Shown piece after piece: positions 24,157-34,936 of a DNA stretch of 64,000 nucleotides. The translations under genes and the position numbers were made by a program. A model generated the notes under the pieces. It saw nothing but the letters and a program-made list of their open reading frames with translations. It was not told where the DNA came from and did not search any database. Source of the stretch: Juglans regia (lineage: Eukaryota > Streptophyta > Magnoliopsida > Fagales > Juglandaceae); assembly GCF_001411555.2 (NCBI RefSeq), contig NW_023361359.1, forward strand, positions 310,001 to 374,000, read 5' to 3'. Positions within the stretch are counted from its first letter, which is position 1. Each line of letters opens with the position of its first letter.

Positions 24157-25637
24157 GGGGGAGCCTAAAATGGGTAGTCCTTTGGTTATTTTCTAAATTT
24201 TTCCTTTGTATCACACGGCTACACCATTCTCTTTCTTTCTCACTATTTTCTCTCCACCCAAACACCACATTTGCACCTACCTTCTTCCTCCAACCACAAT
24301 TTCAAGCACACCAAGGAGTACCAATGCCACCTAGGGAGGAGAAGCACACAGGATAAGAATTATTCGCTTGTTTCTTACACTCACACACACGGCCAAAGAA
24401 AAAGAGAGTTCCAGACTCCAAGGGTTTTGCACGCCCACGGACATCCACACACACGACTATTTTGAGTAAAGAAGGTGATCCATGCCTTCTTTTGTACTTG
24501 GACACTTGGAATAGGGCTAGGGTTTTCTTCTCAAGGGAAGAACCAATCCAACCTTAGCACTATGCACGTGAGCACGAGTTTTGGAAAGGAATGAGAGCCA
24601 CAACCACTACACTTAGATTAGCTAGGATTTATTTCTTCATGAAGTTTCGGATTTTAGAGTGAAGTTTGAATGTTAAGGAGCCCTTCTTGCTGTGGGAATG
24701 AGTTTCATGAGTTATGTACACGACACACACTCACTCAATAAATTAGGGTTTCAGATAACCATGTTTAATGAATCTTGATATGCATTTTCAGTTTGCTATT
24801 TGTAATCGTTGGATTTTTGTAAGTAAACCCTTAACCTATTTTCGGTTAACATATGTATATACTTGTGTGGATCTTTCATCTTGTTTGATAATGTATATGT
24901 TTGTTATTTAGTGACTTTGTGAATAAGTATCTTGTTGTAAGTGTACAAGAACATGCCATGATTATATGCTTCGGTTTGCATGATGATACGCCATGATTTG
25001 AAGAGATTATGGTTTCGACTTATGTGATGATATGCTATGTTTTCATATTTCGGATTATGTGATTATCTTTGCCATGATCTATAGTACATTGTAGTTCGGT
25101 TTTGGTCCATGATTAAAATGAATTTTTCATACTAATGAACCCCATAAGTTTCAGCCATAGCATGTTTGTGTATGTTTGGATTATGTGTTTTGATGTTCCA
25201 TGTGTAATATTCTTCAGATTTTGTCCATGAACTATGCCATGCTCATATGTTACCATGCCATGATTCGAATGTGTTATGCTTGATTATTACATGCATGGCA
25301 TTTCATTTGTCACATGTCATGCGTAAGAAAGAGTACGTCTTAAGTCTCATGTCACATACATTTGGGTAAATGATTTCTTCGAAGTGTCTGTAAATATTTT
25401 ATCACGGCTCCAAATGTTAGAACGAGGGATTGTCCTGATGGAACTCCTTTGTCCACTCTAGAGTGCTTAAGAATAGAGTGGTAACCCTTGGGTCGACAAA
25501 GAACCATCGGTGTACCTTGGATGGATCTTTTTGGAAAAGATATCGGAGTGAGGTAGCACCTAACGCTAATAGGTGCTATGATTAAAGCAAATAATTCAAT
25601 GAAGTACTGTCATGTTATAGTGAGTTACATATGTTTA

Positions 25638-28600
25638 TGTAACGTCCGTCCTTGTGGTGGGACTTTTTGTAAAATGATTTTAGAAAAGACGACGGGAATT
25701 ACCATTCGATTGCAAATTGCTTCCATACTCAGGGTGCAAGACTCTATGTTATAAAATAAAATGTGCTTTGAGAATAAAAACAGAAATCTTAAGATAAAAA
25801 AAGCCTCTCATACAATTAAAACTCTCATGCCTAGATTTCTAGCTCTTCCCTTTGGGCTGTGTCCGTCTTGACACGTACTGCTCATTTAGTTCCTATGGGG
25901 GGGAGGGGCACACAAAAACTAAAATGGGTCGAATACTCAGTAAGCATTATTTCGTATAGTTAAAATGTAACAACATAGGTTTTCATTCATGCATTCATCA
26001 CTCCATACATACTATACGTAAATGCAGACATGAATTCCTTTGAAAACATCATTAGGCGGTGTTTTTCTTAAAAATGGGTTTTCTTTTCATAAAACGTATC
26101 TCTCATCAGTGCCTTCATTTCTTAAAGAGTTCATGAATTCATACGTTCTTTCTTATCACTTTCTTTGGCCAGTACACACTATTAGGCCCTGTGTGTTTGG
26201 GGTTAGCGATCTTCCTTTGGACCTGAACTCCGCCCATGGCCATGGGTTGGGAATCCCTTTCAGTCAGGGGGCAACACTGGGTGCACTACCAGTATTACTT
26301 ACCCGGCATTGCAATCTGCCCAATCCTTTGGTACCCTTTTTATTCATTCATATGGCCGTTACGTATATTCATACATTAAACGTTCAATCCTTTCTTTCAG
26401 TGAAGTCCTTTCATTCCTTTTCCTTTTCAGTCCTTTCATTTAACAGTTCGTTCATGGAAAAACGTCATTTAAAAGCATGGGCTTAAACATCATGTTTCAT
26501 GGCATCATTTAAAGCATCAGTTCATGGCATCCTTAAAACATCAGTAGGGACGTTTAAAGCACTTTCTTCACGTCGTTCAAAGCATCACTTAAAGCATGAG
26601 TCATAGGCCTCAACATTTCTTTTCATAGAAAATACATACAATACATATTGCTTATAGTCATCCATTCACATGCGTACAATCAATACTTTGGCTGCATAAA
26701 AAGAGGTTGCCAAGGAGGGCCATACATACGTATACCTTTGAACACTTAGCACATTTTTTGTAAAACATATTTCGTGTCATTTCATAATGCATCGTAAAAG
26801 AAAAGCATTTCATTTTCATTTCATATCATTTTAGAAAACTCTAGAAGAGTATGAACATACTACTTACCTGGACTCCATGCCATACTCATTTCATGCAGTC
26901 CATTCATGTGCGTGTCAAATGGCAACCTACATGCATGCACGTAACCTTAGCGTCATTCTTTATCCAATGCATAAGCAACTAAACTTAGAATAGAACTACA
27001 CTTTACTTGAAACACTCTCCTTCTATCATGTGCTCTTACATGTCCTTTACTATGCTAAAACCTTTGGGATCTACTTACGGTCACTATCTCTTCCAAACTC
27101 AAGGTCTTACCTCGAGTGTTCATCCACTAAAGTGAACCCATGATTCACCTTAGAGTTAAGACACTAAGACCTTCATCTTACTCTTCTTATTGATCTCCTC
27201 CCGATGCATGACTCAGACCGACTGAGTCACGCAACCCTCTGAGGCTTTAAGCCATACATGCCATCTAAATCCTCATGCCCATCCATACACGACACACGGC
27301 TTTAAGCTAGCTCTGAGGCTTAAGCACCGTGCAACCATGCTTAGGACAAATTACCCATTATACATGGTGAATCCATCCGGCACATGTGTCTAACAAGATT
27401 ACACACTTACCTTATCCCTTCATCACCTAAGACCAACATATAATTTGTTGATCACATGCTCGTAGGGACTAGCACCATACTCCGATACCAACCTTCTCTT
27501 AACCCAGCTAGCATGATTCTTCATGCTACCCGTCCCTCTTGACAGTTCATCCCAACACTTAATATGACAAGATTCTGTTCATAACTACGCCTTACGTCAC
27601 GTCATATAGCTCGAGACTACTCCTAATCTACATCGTGACCTTGTCACATCACCTGACATCTTGCTACATCACTCTTACGCTAACTCATCATCCATCACAA
27701 GCGTGACTTCTTGCTTAACCATGTCACTCCATGACATTCCCCCGTCATGCTTCTATTGCACACTCTTACACTTGTTCTGTCACTTTAGACATACTCCTAG
27801 CCATAAGCCAACTACACAGTGACACAAGTCACCTCAGACTACTGGCCACATCGCAACTACTTCAGGACACTGTTTCACAGTTCCCAATACTACTCATCAC
27901 GCTCTATGCCCATCAACTACCAACTACGCAACCCTCCTTATCTTCACAACATGCCATATGGTGTATCGCTTCACCACATGGTGTAGACTCCACGTGTACT
28001 CCTTTCACACACGTTACACCACACAGAGTGCATTCCATGTGTACTCTTCCCAATCCACACTTCACAACACAGTCCACAACACTACCCAGCACACTTCCCA
28101 ACTACGTCCAACACTTCATGTACACAGCGCAACACATCACCACACTACATAGCGAACTCCACAATTACTAACAGCACAATCCACAACTTAACCAACCAAT
28201 TAACATATAACATATAACATAAATAATGAGGGAGAGAGGGTTATACCATCGTCGGGGTTAACCCATGCATTGCTTGCTGTCTGGCATGGCCAGTGGCATT
28301 GAAAGCCACTAGCTTGGGCAGTAGCGGTCACTACCGTGACCTTACAACGGGACTATCTCGGGGACCATATCTAGGATTTTGGCTACTAGATCTAGGTTGT
28401 GTGAGGGTGGCCAACATGGTGGGAGTTCATGGGTAGTGGGTAGCACTGCGTACGGTGGCGATTAGCCAAGTGTAGTGACTATTTTGGCCACTGGAGGTGG
28501 CTAGAGGTGCGGGTCTGGAAGGGACTGAGCATGAAAGGGCTTGGGAGGACCTTGGCGAGGTGGTGGTGGGGTTGATAAGGTGGTGCGGCGGCTCTACGGT

Positions 28601-29159
28601 GGTAGTTCTAAGCCATGCGTGAGAGAGAGTCCATGAGAGAGTGTGAGAGAGTAAGGGAGCTAGGTGGCTCAACTAGACATGGGGTGGCTAAGGGAGGTCA
28701 CCGGTGGGAGGCGAAGCCTTTGGTGGTGGTGCGGTGGCCGTGGGAGGCGGAGCTCGGCCGTGGGTATGGAGAACTTGTGCGCTGGAGGAGCTTTGTGCGG
28801 CTGAGGAAGGGGCTACCTGCTTTGGTTCAAAGGGAGGAGGAAGGGGGAGGCCAGCAGGTGCTCGTGGTGGTGCTCGATGGTGGCCCTAGTTGACAACAAC
28901 GGTGCTAGGAGGAGATATATGCGTGAAACCCATTTCGGTTGGTTACTGCAGGAGGAGAGAAAGAGTTATGCTTGGGGGAGATAGGTGGTGGCTGGCTAGC
29001 TTGGTCATCGGCGTGAGGGGGAGTCACCGGTGGTGGCAGTGAGGCTAGGTGGCGCATGGCTGCGCCGAGTTGGAGGAGAGAGAATCGGCTATGGGAGGAG
29101 GTAGCGTACACGTGAGCTGAGGGAGAGAGAGGGAAAAGGGAAAAGTGAGGGAGAAAGAG
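25638..29159 (-). mobile_element. Left arm: family A-like LTR, reverse orientation
   Basis: It aligns with the family A LTR from its end at 730 through the GC-rich segment, without the B and C insertions, and so documents both empty sites (about 26095 and 26210). It stops at GAGGGAGAAAGAG, where the chromovirus LTR begins; the homologous sequence beyond this point is missing on this side. Open frames at 26040-26486, 27731-28171 and 28615-28893 have no protein features and are not conserved with family A copy 1. Confidence 0.75.
25926..25938 (-). promoter_or_regulatory. LTR-end hairpin (left arm)
   Basis: GAGTATTCGACCC on the sense strand, a one-mismatch version of the TGAGT...ACTCA stem, preceded by CTTACT. 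Confidence 0.4.
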
Positions 29160-29430
29160 TGTGAGCTAATTTAATTGTATTTTAGTTATTTATTATTTAT
29201 TTGTTTGTGTTATTTTATTAATGTTATTTTTAATTTATTTTATTGTTTTGAACTCTCTAGTACTTAATAAAGAATGACCTTTTTATTTGTCCGCTACGAG
29301 TATTATATTGTACACTTATTGCATATTGTACACACTCTGAACACTTGTTGTTGGGTTGCAGATCCATGTGATCATCATCCTGTTGTCACGAACTCCACTA
29401 AAATAACACGTAGGGGTTGAGGGCGCCACA
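29160..29430 (+). mobile_element. Short 5' LTR of the inner chromovirus
   Basis: TGTGAGCTAATTTAATTG and the next ~85 bases match the start of the 3' LTR at 33773. The sequence then diverges and ends GGGCGCCACA just before the primer-binding site. At 271 bp against more than 1.1 kb for the 3' LTR, it has probably lost its middle part. It lacks the TATAAATA box of the 3' copy. Confidence 0.7.
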
Positions 29431-29432
29431 TG

Positions 29433-29446
29433 TGGTATCAAAGTAG
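29433..29446 (+). other. Primer-binding site, initiator Met-tRNA type
   Basis: TGGTATCAAAGTAG starts two bases after the LTR. The usual plant Ty3/gypsy site is TGGTATCAGAGC, so the match is good with changes after position 8. Confidence 0.8.
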
Positions 29447-29547
29447 TCTGGCTCTGGGTAAAACCATAATAATACCTAGGTGCAATACCATAAAAATTTT
29501 CTTGTATTGTAAATTGTTTATTTAAATTAAATATCGGATTTTAAAAG

Positions 29548-30566
29548 ATGCATTTTAGCAAAAAGATGGACCAACCAAGAATGCCACATCCTGAACCTGA
29601 GGATGAGTTGTCTCATGTTGATGGGAATCTCGCCTTGGCTAGGGCCTTAACTCGTATGACATAATTTCTTCAACAAAATTTTCATCCGCAACAAAGGGAG
29701 CAGCAAATCGGATGTCCATATGAGCGCTTTTTAGCTCATAGAACCCTTACTTTTTCCAGACAAGAGGATCCACTTCGTGCTGGGAGATAGATCAATGATC
29801 TCGAGAAGACATTCGAGATCTATGGGTGTACTGAAACCCATAAAGTGCTATATGCAAGTTACCTGCTACAAGGTGATGTGGCTGCTTGGTGGGGCACCAA
29901 GCGGGAGCTTCTTGAGATGGAATTAGGATCAATTGCAGCAATATCTTGGTCGCGTTTTAAAAAGGAGTTCATTGATCGCTTAATTCTGAATACTATGAGG
30001 AAACAAAACGCCCGAGAATTTAACAATCTTGTACAAGGGAAGATGATGGTAGAGCAATATGCGGATCGAGCAATTTCAAGAGGGTCTACGGTGGGAGATC
30101 CATAGACAAGTCAATTGTTTGAAAATCCCGATCTTCCAGCAGCTAGTTGAGGTAGCTACGATAGTAGATCGGGAGTTTGTTGACCCTATTGGCTCTCCGA
30201 TTAGCCCAAAGAGATGAGGTTTCGGGGAAGGAAGTAGTTCCGAGTCTACACCTATGTTTACTACAAGGAATGGGGCCCGACCACAAATGGCCATCGGAGT
30301 ACGTATGGGAGGATGAGCTCCAATATATGGCAAATGCAATAGGTCGCATGAAGGCAAGTGCCATCTGGCAGGGATTCAGTGTTTCAGATGCGGACAAATG
30401 GGACATCTTGCTCGCAATGGCCTTACCATGATCCAGGCGAATCGAGGCAGTTATCGCGGTGGTAGGACTAACCAAAGACAAACTGTCTAGGCTAGAGTGT
30501 ACGCAATGACCCCTGGGGAGGTTGATGATGAGGCTTCGGAAACCCATAATGCTGGAGTCATCACAG
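29548..30566 (+). pseudogene. Chromovirus gag (capsid and zinc knuckle)
   Basis: ATG at 29548 opens a frame reading MDQPRMPHPEPEDE, then the capsid domain: FLAHRTLTFSRQEDPLRAG, a FEIYGC segment, YLLQGDVAAWW, a SWSRFKKEF motif and REFNNLVQGKMMVEQYA. TAA and TAG stops lie at about 29662 and 29788. After 30090 the frame changes and runs as a Ser/Gly/Arg-rich linker to a zinc knuckle CFRCGQMGHLARNG, where the last Cys of the CX2CX4HX4C motif is replaced by Gly. Gag packages the element RNA. Further TGA and TAG codons follow. At 30566 the frame meets the intron-like insert. Confidence 0.85.
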
Positions 30567-30650
30567 GTATAAATTTCTATCCAATCCTTTGAAATTACTA
30601 TATCGTGTGGTTTGATTTATAGATTTTATCAGTAGATTTAATCTCTTTAG
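30567..30650 (+). other. 84-bp GT...AG intron-like insert at the gag/pol junction
   Basis: Chromovirus homology runs unbroken to ...GVITG at 30566 and resumes with RVRLYEF at 30651. The 84 bases between start GTATAAATTTC, end ATCTCTTTAG, are about 70% A+T with a pyrimidine-rich 3' end, and contain in-frame stops. Removal at these exact GT and AG bases joins the flanking codons in phase (phase 1). Ogre elements are known to splice an intron in a comparable gag-pro/RT place. A chance insertion cannot be excluded. Confidence 0.55.
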
Positions 30651-33600
30651 GTAGAGTTCGACTGTATGAATTTTATGCTTGCACCTTGTTTAATTCGAGA
30701 GCATCTCAGTCGTTCGTATCTACCACTTTTGCACGAATGTGAAACCTAGTCTTTAAACCCTTACCGCAGTCTTTGGTAGTGAAATTACCAAATGGAGAGA
30801 CTGTGTGGTGTTCAAAGGTTACTCTAGGATGTCCTTTGAATATTAATGGGAAGACACTTGATGCAAATTTAATAATGTTTAAATTACTTGAATTTGACAT
30901 TATTTTAGGAATGGACTGGTTATATCAGCATTTTGCGAATATTAATTGTCGTAGTAGGATAGTTAGCTTCCAACTACCTGGAGGAAATTATTTGGAGTTT
31001 GCAAGAAGTAAGATAAAGGCAAAACCTGTAGTTATATATGCAATTCAAGCAAATAGGGACCCAACAAATGGAGTGGATGCCTTTTTGGTTCAAGTGGTGT
31101 CTGCACCTTCAAAGAAGAAATCTATAGCAGATATTCCGATTGTGGAGGAATTCCCTTATTTGTTCGTGGAGGATCTGCCCGGTTTACCTCATGTTCGTGA
31201 TTTGGAGTTCGCTATCGATTTAAAATCTAGAGCAGCACCAGTACATAAGGCTCCTTACCGAATGGCGCTAGTTGAGTTAAAAGAGTTGAAAAGTCAATTG
31301 CAGAAACTAGTAGATAAGAGATTTATTCAGCCTAGTTATTCACCCTGGGGAGCACTAGTGCTGTTTGTTAAGAAGAAGGATTGTACCCTTAGGATGTGTA
31401 TTGATTATCGAGAGCTCAATAAGGTGACCATCAAGAATAAGTATCCCCTACCTCAAATTGATGATCTATTCGATCAACTCCAAGGTGCAACTACCTTCTT
31501 AAAGATTGACTTGAAGTCGGGATACTATCAATTGAGGATAAAATATCAAGATATACCCGGGACTGCCTTTAGGTCTAGGTATGGGCATTATGAGTTCAAA
31601 GTGATGCCTTTTGGACTAGCCAATGCCCCTGTAGCATTTATGGATATGATGAATAGAGTATTCTGACCCTATGTGAATTCTTTTGTGATAGTTTTTATCG
31701 ATGACATATTGGTCTAATCTCGAGAACCGGAGGAGCACGCTTGTCACCTTCGATTGGTTCTGGGAAAGTTGAGAGAACATCAACTCTATGAAAATTTGAG
31801 TAAGTGTGAGTTTTGGTTGGAGGAAATTAAATTTCTTGGTCATGTCATGTCCCGAGATGGTGTAGCAGTTGATCCAAGTAAAGTAGAAGCTGTCTTAGCA
31901 TGGCCACGTACTTCAACGATGCATGAAATTTGAAGTTTCTTGGGACTCGCCGAATACTATCGAAGGTTCATGGAAGGCTTTGCTCGATTGTCTGGACCTC
32001 TCACTACTCTTACTAGGAAGAATGTTGAGTTTGTTTGGTCCGATAAATGCGAGAAAAGTTTTCAAGAGTTGAAAAAGAGATTTACTACAACACATGTTCT
32101 AGCGCTTCCTGAACCACACAAGCCATTTGTGGTCTTTAGTGATGCTTCCAAGTTTGGTCTAGGATGTGTTCTTATGCAAGAGGGACGAGTTGTGGCTATG
32201 CATCCCGCCAGTTAAAAGATCATGAGAGGAATTATCCCACGCATGACTTGGAATTGGCAGTTGTGGTTTTTGCTCTTAAGATTTGGCAGTACTATTTGAG
32301 AAATTAAAGACTCTTCTGGAAAAGGACTCAAATTTGTTAGATATTAGAGAAAGAGTCAAGAAGTCACAAGCACCCACAGATTTTAGTTTAGGCAAAGATG
32401 ATATTCTTTTATTCCAAAATCATAGGGTGATTCCTACAGATTCAGAATTTAAAGAAGGAATCTTGGTTGAGCCTCATGCAACCCCTTATTCGGTTCATCC
32501 TAGAAGTACAAAGATGTACTGAGACTTAAAGAGAAGTTTTTAGTGGGAATGAGTGAAGAAATACATCGCTTTGTTTATTGTAAAATGTACAACTTGTCGA
32601 TTGGTAAAAGCCGAGCATCAGAGGCCTATTGTCTATCTTCAACCCCTCACACAACATTGCAATAGACTTTATAGTAGGATTACCGAGAACACCTAGTGGG
32701 AAGAATTCGATCTGGATAATTATTGATCGATTGACCAAGAGTGCCCATTTCTTACCTATTTCCAACACTGCTACTTTGGGAATTTTGACTCGGTTGTATA
32801 TTAAAGAAATAGTGCATCTTCATGGGATACCCAAGAGTATAGTGTCAGATAGGGACCCACGGTTCACTTCTCATTTCTAGAAAAGCTTGCAGACAGCTTT
32901 GGGCACCAAGTTGAAATTTAGCAGTGCATATCATCTTCAAACCGACGGCCAATCAGAACACACCATTCAGACCCTCGAGGATATGTTACGAGCATGTATC
33001 TTAGATTTTAAGGGAAGTTGGAAAAATCATTTGCCGCTTATAGAGTTTGCTTATAATAACAGCCTTCAAGCATCTATTCAAATGGCACCTTATTAAGCTC
33101 TTTATGGGAGGAGTGTAGATCACCTTTGTTTTGGGACAAAGTTGGTGATGGGAACCTAGTTAGGCTAGAAATTGTTCAAGAGATGAGGAATCAAGTTCAA
33201 GTTATAAGTGACAGGATGGCAGCAAGACAGACTCATCAGAAAAGCTATTCGGACACAAGAAGAAGAGATCTATCATTCGAGGAAGGTGATTGGGTATACC
33301 TCAAAGTCTCACCAATGAAAGGCGTCAAGCGTTTTGGTAAGAAAGAAAAACTTAGCCTGAGGTATGTTGGCCCTTTTTAGATTCTTGAGAAGGTTGGACG
33401 TGTTGCTTATCGTATTGCCTTGCTAGAATATTTTGCAGAAATTCATGATGTTTTCCAAGTGTCATCACTAAAGAAGAGCTTTGGACAACAAGAGCCACGT
33501 TTCATTGACCCAGAAAGCATTCAACTTCAACCTGACCTCAGTTATGAAGTTGTACCGACTCAGATCAAGACAAAAAGGAACAACAATTGAGATCCAAAAT

Positions 33601-33660
33601 GATACCTTTAGTTATGGTATCATGGGGAGAGTTTTACCCTTACTTTTTCAGGTAGTTTTG
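30651..33660 (+). pseudogene. Chromovirus pol (protease, RT, RNase H, integrase, chromodomain)
   Basis: Protease: the expected DSGA catalytic site reads NSRA (about 30690), so it is inactive; LGMDWL follows. RT (about 31200-31850): [54 protein letters not shown] and FIDDILV, with stops at 31664, 31715 and 31931. RNase H keeps [13 protein letters not shown] but is shifted near 32213 and then loses its second half. The integrase keeps the zinc-finger pairs ([12 protein letters not shown]), [18 protein letters not shown] and TDGQSEH, so the three acidic positions are present, with a TAG at 32878. GPF/Y module: VGPF then a stop. A frameshifted chromodomain (KKEQQLRSKMIPLV) ends at about 33650. 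Tekay/Del-type lineage. Confidence 0.9.
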
Positions 33661-33760
33661 AATATTTGTTTTCTTTCTCAAGCTTGTTTTGAGTTTTGTG
33701 TTATATCTTGTCTTGGAATCAATGAAGGAATCGGCAAATTTCAAGGATGAAATTTTTTTT

Positions 33761-33772
33761 AAGGGGGGAGGA
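33761..33772 (+). other. Polypurine tract of the inner chromovirus
   Basis: AAGGGGGGAGGA directly precedes the LTR start TGTGAGATCCC. Confidence 0.88.
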
Positions 33773-34936
33773 TGTGAGATCCCTAATTTTCATGTGTTTT
33801 AGTTATTTATTATTTATTGGTTTGTGTTATTTTGTTAATGTTATTTTTAATTTATTTTATTTTTTGGTTGGGCTGTGTGTGTGTGTGTGTTTTATTTGGG
33901 TCGTGTGTGAAGTGAAAGGCCCAGCCGTGTGACTATGGGCCCAGCCCGTGCTTGAAGAAAGGAGCCCAACTCCAGCCGTGTGAAACGACGCTGTTCTGGG
34001 AAAACCCCTTAGGGTTTCATCGCATTCCCTCATGCGCCGCCCCATCTTCTACCTCATTCTTCTTTTCTTCTTCCCTCTTCTACTTTCTTCTGGGTTCTTC
34101 CTCCTCCACCTGTTGCCAATGCCAATTCCTCCCTCAATCGGACCTTAGCCACGCAATGCAACCCGCATCAAGCCATCACCTCATTCTTCCATGTTTCACT
34201 CCGTGTCTTTCGGCAATGGACTCCGAAATGCGCTGTCAATGTCGCTGCTCCACTCGTCCACACCATAGCCATTCTCTCCTCCGTGGCTTGCACCGCCCTT
34301 TAAGCCAGTCACAGTGGGAAGCTCCAATGGCCAAACCGCCATACTCGACCTATAAATAGGCCACAGGTTCCCTCAATTAAATCTTTTATTTAATCTTCCT
34401 CCCTCTCTTGTATAAGCTATTTTTCATCTCACTTCTAGGTGTTTAGTTTATTGTTCTGTGAATTTTGTTGGTGAGTCCGAGAGTTTGAGAAGTTTTTGCC
34501 ATGCCCTGTTTTGTCCATAAAAGTCGTGACCTTCACTCGGTTTCTTGGTGGTTTTTGGTGCTTGCCATGAGTTGCATCTTCCATCCATTTACACCTAGAC
34601 TAAAATCCTCTTGTGAAAAACTCACCAAAATTACCACTACCTCCATTCAGTGTTATTGAATTAAACTTGATTTTAAATAAGACAATTATAATATTTTTTA
34701 AGAGCTCCAAAAATATTATAATTGTAAGAAATCATTTTAATAACATTTTATTAAAATGATTTCAATTATTTAAAATGTTATGAGATTTAAATTATGTTGA
34801 AACTCTAATTAATTAAATGACTTTATTCTCGTAAAGATATTAAATAAGACTTCATCATTTTATTATAATGAAGGAATATTGTTTTATAAACTAAAGTTTA
34901 GTTTAAATAATATTCTATTTTGATTCCTCTCAGTGA
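33773..34936 (+). mobile_element. 3' LTR of the inner chromovirus (5' portion)
   Basis: It starts TGTGAGATCCCTAATTTT after the polypurine tract, carries a TATA box at 34351, and runs into sequence homologous to family A at about 34937. Whether the LTR really ends here, or continues to 37077 as one 3.3-kb LTR of an A-related family, cannot be settled from this copy, because the short 5' LTR shares only the first ~85 bases. A 135-residue open frame at 33952-34359 is composition-driven. A (GT)n run is at 33876-33891. Confidence 0.7.
34351..34358 (+). promoter_or_regulatory. TATA box of the inner chromovirus LTR
   Basis: CGACCTATAAATAGGCC is a near-perfect plant TATA box about 580 bases inside the LTR. 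Transcription would start around 34380. Confidence 0.65.

Noticed and set aside
24078..24505. Frames near 24.1-24.5 kb as a host gene
   Set aside because: Lies within the D LTR just after its TATA box, and the opposite-strand homologue at 44.8-45.3 kb is also LTR.
33952..34359. 135-codon forward frame
   Set aside because: Cys/Ser/Pro-rich leader sequence of an LTR around the TATA box; no domain and no support.
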